A DNA stretch of 17,610 nucleotides. It comes from Candidatus Woesearchaeota archaeon (GTDB lineage Archaea > Nanobdellota > Nanobdellia > Woesearchaeales > GW2011-AR4). Positions within the stretch are counted from its first letter, which is position 1. Every line of letters starts with the position of its first letter. A program made the position numbers and the translations under genes. The notes under the pieces were generated by a model that saw only the letters and a program-made list of their open reading frames with translations, was not told the origin of the DNA and made no database searches. Below, piece by piece: positions 13,125 through 17,610 of the stretch. The stretch covers positions 1 to 17,610 of the forward strand of contig JAGVXR010000052.1 in assembly GCA_018303645.1 (NCBI GenBank). The letters run 5' to 3'.

Positions 13125-15071
13125 ATGTTAGAACTTGTGTTTGGTGCCAGCGCATTTTCATTAATCGTTGCATTATTGCTGGCAATCTATATTCTCAAAA
13201 AGCCTGCAGGGACTGCAAAAATGCAGGAAATCTCTGGGGCAATCCACAAGGGCGCCCTGACATTTTTAAAGAAAGAATACGAAGTCTTAGTTATTTTTTT
13301 GATTATAGTTGCAGTAATCCTTTATTTTTTTCTTAGCATTAAACTTGCAATTTCATTTGTCATAGGCGGCATTTCATCTGCTTTGGCCGGCAACATAGGC
13401 ATGAGAATTGCGACAAAGGCAAATTCAAGAACAACAGAGGCAACTAAAGTACATATAGGAAACGGCCTGCGAATTGCTTTTTATTCCGGTGCTGTGATGG
13501 GACTTTGTGTTGTTGGAATCGGGTTACTTGGGGTTTCTTTGCTGTATCTTGTATTTAAAGATCCAAATTTAATCTATGGATTTGGGTTTGGGGCTTCCTC
13601 AATTGCATTGTTCGCAAGGGTAGGGGGGGGAATTTACACTAAAGCTGCTGATGTAGGTGCAGATTTAGTTGGCAAGGTTGAGAAAGGAATACCGGAAGAC
13701 GACCCAAGGAATCCTGCTGTTATCGCTGACAATGTAGGCGACAATGTAGGAGATGTTGCTGGAATGGGAGCTGACCTGTTTGAGAGCTATGTGAACAGCA
13801 TAATTGCGGCAATGGTCCTTGGCATGTTTTTTGGCGCAGATTACCTCATTCTGCCATTGAGATTGGCTGCGCTTGGAATTTTGGCATCAATAATCGGCAT
13901 ATTTTTTGTAAAGGCAAAGGACGAGAAGCACCTTTTCAGCGCATTAAACATAGGCTTGTACATAAGCACAGTTTTGGCTGCAATATTCTCATTTGTTTTA
14001 GTAAAATACCAAAATCTCGATATAGGGATTTTCTATGCAGCTTTGGCGGGGCTGGCAGTTGGCGTTGTTATAGGGTTGTTTACAGAATACATGACATCAA
14101 ATAAGCATAAGCCGACGCAAAGCATTGCAGTAGCTGCCAAGACAGGAGCCGGAACAAATGTAATACAGGGGCTTGCTATAGGAATGCTGTCCACTTTAGT
14201 GCCTGTTATTTCTGTCAGCATTGCTGTTTTAATTGCCTATAAGTTTGCCGGATTGTATGGAATTGCAATTGCAGGAGTTGGAATGCTTGCAACGCTTGGC
14301 TTTACGCTTGCGATAGAGACTTATGGGGCTGTTGCTGACAACGCAGCAGGCATTTCTGAAATGGCAAATGTAGGAAAGAATGTAAGGGAAAAAACAGAGT
14401 TGCTGGATGCAGTCGGCAACACCACTGCAGCAATAGGCAAGGGTTTTGCAATCGGCTCTGCAGCCTTGACTGCGCTTGCTTTGTTCGCAAGCTTCACTCA
14501 AATTACAAAAATTGAGGTTATGAGCATTTCCAATCCTGATGTGATTGTCGGATTGTTTATAGGGGGAATGCTTCCTTTTTTATTCAGCTCTTTTGCAATG
14601 CAGGCTGTTGGAAAAGCCGCATCCTGCATTGTTAATGAGGCAAGAAGGCAATGGAAAACAATCAAGGGGCTGGCAAAAGGCAAGGCAAAGCCGGATTATG
14701 AAAGATGCATTGCAATAAGCACGAGAAGCGCATTGAAGCAGATGGTTGTGCCGTCATTATTGGCAATATTCACCCCTATCATTGTGGGCTATGTTTTTGG
14801 CCTGCAGGCATTGGGGGGGTTGCTGGTTGGCTCTATTGTAACCGGGTTTTCGCTTGCAATCTTCATGGCTAATTCAGGAGGGGCATGGGACAATGCAAAG
14901 AAGTACATTGAAGCAGGCAATTTTGGCGGAAAAGGGAGCGATGCGCATAAGGCAGCAGTTGTGGGCGACACTGTCGGAGACCCGTTCAAGGACACAGCAG
15001 GGCCTTCTCTTAATATCCTGATTAAGCTAATGTCAATTGTTGCGATTGTGTTCGTGCCTCTTTTTTTATAA
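13125..15071 (+). CDS. hppA: Membrane-bound ion-pumping pyrophosphatase, K+-dependent type
   Basis: This enzyme hydrolyses PPi and pumps Na+ and/or H+ across the membrane. At 648 residues it is slightly short for the family (660-770) but complete, with about 15-16 hydrophobic spans. The PPi/Mg site is clear: DVGADLVGKVEKGIPEDD (176-193), then NVGDNVGDVAGMGADLFES. The C-terminal site NSGGAWDNAKKYIE and GDTVGDPFKDTAGPSLNILIK is intact. GNTTAAIGKG (431-440) has Ala at 435 and Gly at 438, the pair that marks K+-dependent enzymes; K+-independent ones have Lys and Thr. The ion-pathway Glu is E220 in LFES, the position used in Thermotoga-type Na+ pumps, though some H+ pumps share it. GAGG at 13115-13118 supports the ATG. 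Confidence 0.97.
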   Translation: MLELVFGASAFSLIVALLLAIYILKKPAGTAKMQEISGAIHKGALTFLKKEYEVLVIFLIIVAVILYFFLSIKLAISFVIGGISSALAGNIGMRIATKANSRTTEATKVHIGNGLRIAFYSGAVMGLCVVGIGLLGVSLLYLVFKDPNLIYGFGFGASSIALFARVGGGIYTKAADVGADLVGKVEKGIPEDDPRNPAVIADNVGDNVGDVAGMGADLFESYVNSIIAAMVLGMFFGADYLILPLRLAALGILASIIGIFFVKAKDEKHLFSALNIGLYISTVLAAIFSFVLVKYQNLDIGIFYAALAGLAVGVVIGLFTEYMTSNKHKPTQSIAVAAKTGAGTNVIQGLAIGMLSTLVPVISVSIAVLIAYKFAGLYGIAIAGVGMLATLGFTLAIETYGAVADNAAGISEMANVGKNVREKTELLDAVGNTTAAIGKGFAIGSAALTALALFASFTQITKIEVMSISNPDVIVGLFIGGMLPFLFSSFAMQAVGKAASCIVNEARRQWKTIKGLAKGKAKPDYERCIAISTRSALKQMVVPSLLAIFTPIIVGYVFGLQALGGLLVGSIVTGFSLAIFMANSGGAWDNAKKYIEAGNFGGKGSDAHKAAVVGDTVGDPFKDTAGPSLNILIKLMSIVAIVFVPLFL

Positions 15072-15085
15072 AAAAACCACAAACC

Positions 15086-15096
15086 TTTTAAAAATA
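15086..15096 (+). promoter_or_regulatory. TATA box of pgk
   Basis: TTTTAAAAATA lies 20-30 bp before ATG 15116. With this spacing transcription would start at or next to the ATG, giving a leaderless mRNA; no ribosome site is visible. Confidence 0.5.
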
Positions 15097-15115
15097 TTTG
15101 AAATACACTTATTCT

Positions 15116-16276
15116 ATGCAGAAGTTTTTCACTCTGAATGATTTGGATGTAAAAGGAAAAAGAGTTCTTGTGAGGGTTGATTATAATGTTCCGATAAAAG
15201 GAAGTAAAATTGGGGATGTGACTAGGCTAAAGGCATCCATACCAACAATTGAATATCTTCTTAAAAATAAATGCAAGCTGATTTTAATGAGTCATTTGGG
15301 AAGGCCAAAAGAATTGTTTGCTGAAGGCAAAACACTGGACGAAGTAAAGAAAGAGCTTACTTTAAAGCCTGTTGCAAAGGAATTAGAAAATCTGCTTGGA
15401 AAAAAAGTATTCTTTGCTGAAGATTCCATTACACAAGATTCTGTAATTTCGCATATCCCAAATGAGGATATAGTATTGCTTGAAAATATTCAATTTCATA
15501 AAGGAGAAACAAAAAATGATGAAATATTTGCCAAGAAATTGGCTTCTTTAGCAGATGTTTATGTAAACGACGGATTTGGCCAAAGCCATAGAGAATATGC
15601 TTCATTTTGTTCCATCCCTAAATTTTTGCCAAGTTGTGCTGGTTTACTTGTTGAGAAAGAGATTACTATAATGGGCAAGGCAATGGAAGCTCCGGATAAG
15701 CCATTTATTGCAATACTAGGCGGTGTAAAAATTTCTGATAAAATAAAAGTCATAGAAAATCTATTAAAAAAAGTTGACAAACTATTAATCGGAGGTGCGA
15801 TGATTTTTACTTTCTTTAAGGCACAAGGCAAAAATATTGGAAATTCAAAACTTGAAGAGGAATATACTGATTTGGCAGGAAAATTACTGCAAGATAAAAA
15901 AATAATATTGCCAGTTGATATTGTCATTGATAACATTCCAAATGGCTGGATTGGGCTTGATATAGGGCCAAAAACAATTGAAAATTACAAGCAAACTCTA
16001 AAAAATGCAAAAACTGTTATTTGGAGCGGACCTCTTGGAGTATTTGAATTTGAAAAATTTGCAAATGGGACAAAAGAAATTGCAAGGTTTTTAACAACTT
16101 TGAAAGCAACAACTATTGTTGGCGGTGGCGACAGTGCTGCAGCTGTTGAGAAGTTTGGCTTTGCTGACAAATTAACCCATGTAAGTACAGGCGGAGGCGC
16201 TTCTTTGGAATTCTTTGAGGGCAAGAAGCTGCCAGGTATAGAGGCGCTGGAAGAGAGCTACAAAAGGTTTGGGTAA
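15116..16276 (+). CDS. pgk: Phosphoglycerate kinase
   Basis: Pgk converts 1,3-bisphosphoglycerate and ADP to 3-phosphoglycerate and ATP, or the reverse in gluconeogenesis. Supporting segments are RVLVRVDYNVP (substrate Asp and Asn), LILMSHLGRPKE, YVNDGFGQSHREYAS, LPSCAGLLVEKE, FIAILGGVKISDKI, IWSGPLGVFEFE, and the nucleotide-binding GGGDSAAAVEKFG with HVSTGGGASLEFFEGKKLPG. The product is 386 residues, within the normal range. ATG 15116 is preferred over an in-frame TTG at 15098 because the protein then begins MQKFFTLNDLDVKGK at the usual place and the TATA box is correctly spaced. The C-terminal LPGIEAL resembles bacterial-style enzymes. Codons look more AT-rich than in the ATPase genes, as judged by eye. 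Confidence 0.97.
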   Translation: MQKFFTLNDLDVKGKRVLVRVDYNVPIKGSKIGDVTRLKASIPTIEYLLKNKCKLILMSHLGRPKELFAEGKTLDEVKKELTLKPVAKELENLLGKKVFFAEDSITQDSVISHIPNEDIVLLENIQFHKGETKNDEIFAKKLASLADVYVNDGFGQSHREYASFCSIPKFLPSCAGLLVEKEITIMGKAMEAPDKPFIAILGGVKISDKIKVIENLLKKVDKLLIGGAMIFTFFKAQGKNIGNSKLEEEYTDLAGKLLQDKKIILPVDIVIDNIPNGWIGLDIGPKTIENYKQTLKNAKTVIWSGPLGVFEFEKFANGTKEIARFLTTLKATTIVGGGDSAAAVEKFGFADKLTHVSTGGGASLEFFEGKKLPGIEALEESYKRFG

Positions 16277-16315
16277 ATAACTATTTTGGTAAAAAATTCT
16301 AAAAAAACCAAAAAA

Positions 16316-16324
16316 TTTATAAAT
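16316..16324 (+). promoter_or_regulatory. TATA box of the vapBC pair
   Basis: TTTATAAAT is centred 28 bp before ATG 16348, predicting a leaderless transcript. GGTAAAA (16288-16294) and TTTTACC (16341-16347, touching the ATG) form a 7-bp inverted repeat around it, a possible autorepression site. Confidence 0.55.
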
Positions 16325-16347
16325 AACCATTTCTTTTTACTTTTACC

Positions 16348-16575
16348 ATGCATCGCGTTATAGAAAAGACCCTTGATCCACAAGGCAGGATTTTACTGCC
16401 AAAGGAGTGGAGGGATAAATATGGAGAAAAAGTAGTTCTCTTTGAAGTAGGTGATGAGCTACGTCTTATACCTAAAAAGCATAAAAAGTTGAGTGATTTG
16501 GCCGAGGTAGAAGTAGACCTCAAAAGCAGCCTGTCAGATTGGCATGCTGTCAAGAAAGAACTGAGGAAATTATAA
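16348..16575 (+). CDS. vapB: SpoVT/AbrB-type antitoxin (VapB-like)
   Basis: This 75-residue protein has the AbrB swapped-hairpin DNA-binding motif at its N-terminus: VIEKTLDPQGRILLPKEWRDKYG followed by EKVVLFEVGDELRLIPK (D-x-x-G-R-I-x-L-P-K is the diagnostic core). Residues 46-75 form a charged tail that in such antitoxins wraps around the toxin. It ends one base before the PIN gene, the standard antitoxin-toxin order. Antitoxins of this type usually repress their own promoter; the GGTAAAA/TTTTACC repeat around its start could be the site. Confidence 0.88.
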   Translation: MHRVIEKTLDPQGRILLPKEWRDKYGEKVVLFEVGDELRLIPKKHKKLSDLAEVEVDLKSSLSDWHAVKKELRKL

Positions 16576-16576
16576 G

Positions 16577-16996
16577 ATGAAATTTATAGATGCAAATGTT
16601 TTTCTTTATGCCATTATAAAGCCAAGAGCAAAGCTTAGTAATGGTGACAAGGCTATTAAGAAGCAAGCACGAGAAATCCTTAATCGGATTGATTCTAACG
16701 AAAAAGTGCTTACTACAGTTGTCCATATTTCTGAGGTACTTAATATTTTGGAAGCGCATACCACTTATGATTATGCCGTTGACTCTGCTGAGAGGCTATT
16801 ATTTAACGATAATCTACTTATAGAATCCGTAAGCAAAAATGATTATGCCATTTCAGTTGAAATAGCAAAAAAATACAAAATCGGAATAAACGATGCATTA
16901 GCTATGCTATTTATGCAAAGGCGCAATATTAAGGAAATCTATTCATTTGACAGGCACTTTGATAAAATTGAAGTAATAAAAAGAATTGTTGATTAA
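16577..16996 (+). CDS. vapC: PIN-domain ribonuclease toxin (VapC-like)
   Basis: PIN-domain toxins cut RNA, often tRNA or rRNA, with Mg ions held by four acidic residues. Here they are D5 (MKFIDANVFLY), E53 (HISEVLN), D106 (GINDALA) and D125 (SFDRHFD), all present in the expected order in 139 residues, so the enzyme looks intact. It is coupled to the AbrB-type antitoxin with a one-base gap. The RNA target cannot be told from the sequence. Confidence 0.92.
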   Translation: MKFIDANVFLYAIIKPRAKLSNGDKAIKKQAREILNRIDSNEKVLTTVVHISEVLNILEAHTTYDYAVDSAERLLFNDNLLIESVSKNDYAISVEIAKKYKIGINDALAMLFMQRRNIKEIYSFDRHFDKIEVIKRIVD

Positions 16997-16998
16997 AA

Positions 16999-17610
16999 AT
17001 GTGGATTACAAAGCTTAAATTAAAGCATGAGGACTGCCCTATTGTCAACAGGTGCGTTAAATTCAATATTGTTGTTCTTTCTTACCCCAGCACTTGGTAC
17101 GGCAAAAAAGGAAAAAAGTATGCGACAACCACGTGTTATTTTCAAAGCACCGATGAAAAGCAGAAAGCCAAGTTCGTAGAGGATTTAAGGGCTGACAGGA
17201 GAATAACAAATCTTGATGTTTCTGGAGATATCTTCACTTATGAAATCAATCTTGGCAAAGAGGGGGAGCATGTGATGATTTACCACAACAAAAATATTAT
17301 TTTTGTCAAGCCTACAATCAATCATTATGACGGGCACGAATACTGGGAGGTCGCTTCATGGAAAAGGGAAGAGCTTGAAGAATTCATTAAAGCGCTGAAA
17401 AGCCACATGGACATTTGCGAAATCCTTAAAATGGAAAATTCTCCTTTGACAGATGTTTATTTTCCTAATGTAATGCCAAAGCTATCAAAGCACCAGAAGA
17501 CTGCGCTTGAAATTGCCTACAATAATGGCTATTACTCTTACCCGAGAAAAATTACTCTGGAGCAGCTTGCGAAGATTGCAAAAGTAGGCATTTCCACATT
17601 TCAGGAGCAT
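16999..17610 (+). CDS. HTH_10 (bacterio-opsin activator-like) regulator, partial at the right edge
   Basis: An ATG two bases after the vapC stop opens a frame that stays open for 204 codons to the window end. The C-terminal part visible, KLSKHQKTALEIAYNNGYYSYPRKITLEQLAKIAKVGISTFQEH, matches the archaeal HTH_10 domain (LTxrQxeaLexAyexGYfexPRxvtLeeLAxxlGiSxsxfxeh), cut off near its recognition helix. The first 150 residues form a mixed alpha/beta sensory-type region starting MWITKLKLKHEDCPIVNRC, with Cys13 and Cys19 and a Trp/Tyr-rich centre; its ligand is unknown. The close spacing to vapC suggests at least read-through transcription, but a functional link is not implied. Confidence 0.85.
   Translation, partial: MWITKLKLKHEDCPIVNRCVKFNIVVLSYPSTWYGKKGKKYATTTCYFQSTDEKQKAKFVEDLRADRRITNLDVSGDIFTYEINLGKEGEHVMIYHNKNIIFVKPTINHYDGHEYWEVASWKREELEEFIKALKSHMDICEILKMENSPLTDVYFPNVMPKLSKHQKTALEIAYNNGYYSYPRKITLEQLAKIAKVGISTFQEH

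Noticed and set aside
15098..15115. TTG 15098 as the pgk start
   Set aside because: It overlaps the TATA region and adds residues absent from the family; ATG 15116 fits both promoter spacing and protein start.

Overview
The window looks like part of a DPANN-type archaeal genome, probably in or near the Woesearchaeota/Pacearchaeota. That placement is inference from gene content and style: archaeal GatD/GatE, an A-type (V/A) ATP synthase operon, a membrane pyrophosphatase, DUF504 and HTH_10 families, AT-rich spacers, archaeal TATA boxes about 25-30 bp before ATGs, GGAG/GGTGA ribosome sites, and a tRNA without an encoded CCA.

Layout. (1) 1-4065 is centred on the archaeal Glu-tRNA(Gln) amidotransferase. 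gatD enters from the left edge and is frameshifted by an exact 23-bp tandem duplication. A DUF504 gene overlaps its stop, then a Fic gene sits between two copies of a TATA-containing inverted repeat, and then comes gatE. GatE has only 477 residues because the AspRS-like (GAD) insertion domain is absent. A small, possibly PC4-like gene follows. (2) 4066-4629 has no protein gene I would call. It holds a minus-strand tRNA-Arg(CCT) with a 34-nt hairpin-forming insertion in its D-loop, a long hairpin-rich element on one side, and on the other a series of perfect inverted repeats that form the probable leader of the next operon. (3) 4630-13061 is the complete A-type ATP synthase operon in the order H-I-K-E-C-F-A-B-D, ending with a 54-codon single-span membrane protein; a 121-bp gap with two hairpins separates atpA from atpB. 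(4) 13125-16276 holds a K+-dependent-type membrane pyrophosphatase and phosphoglycerate kinase, each with its own promoter. (5) 16348-17610 holds a vapBC-type toxin-antitoxin pair and the start of an HTH_10 regulator that runs off the right edge.

How the parts work together. The ATP synthase and the pyrophosphatase would share one membrane ion gradient. Phosphoglycerate kinase adds a substrate-level ATP step. GatDE would supply Gln-tRNA(Gln). Fic and VapC are potential regulators or toxins placed beside these core functions. The points most worth a second look are the structured leader of the ATPase operon, the D-loop insertion in tRNA-Arg, the broken gatD, the GatE without its insertion domain, and the repeats around fic.
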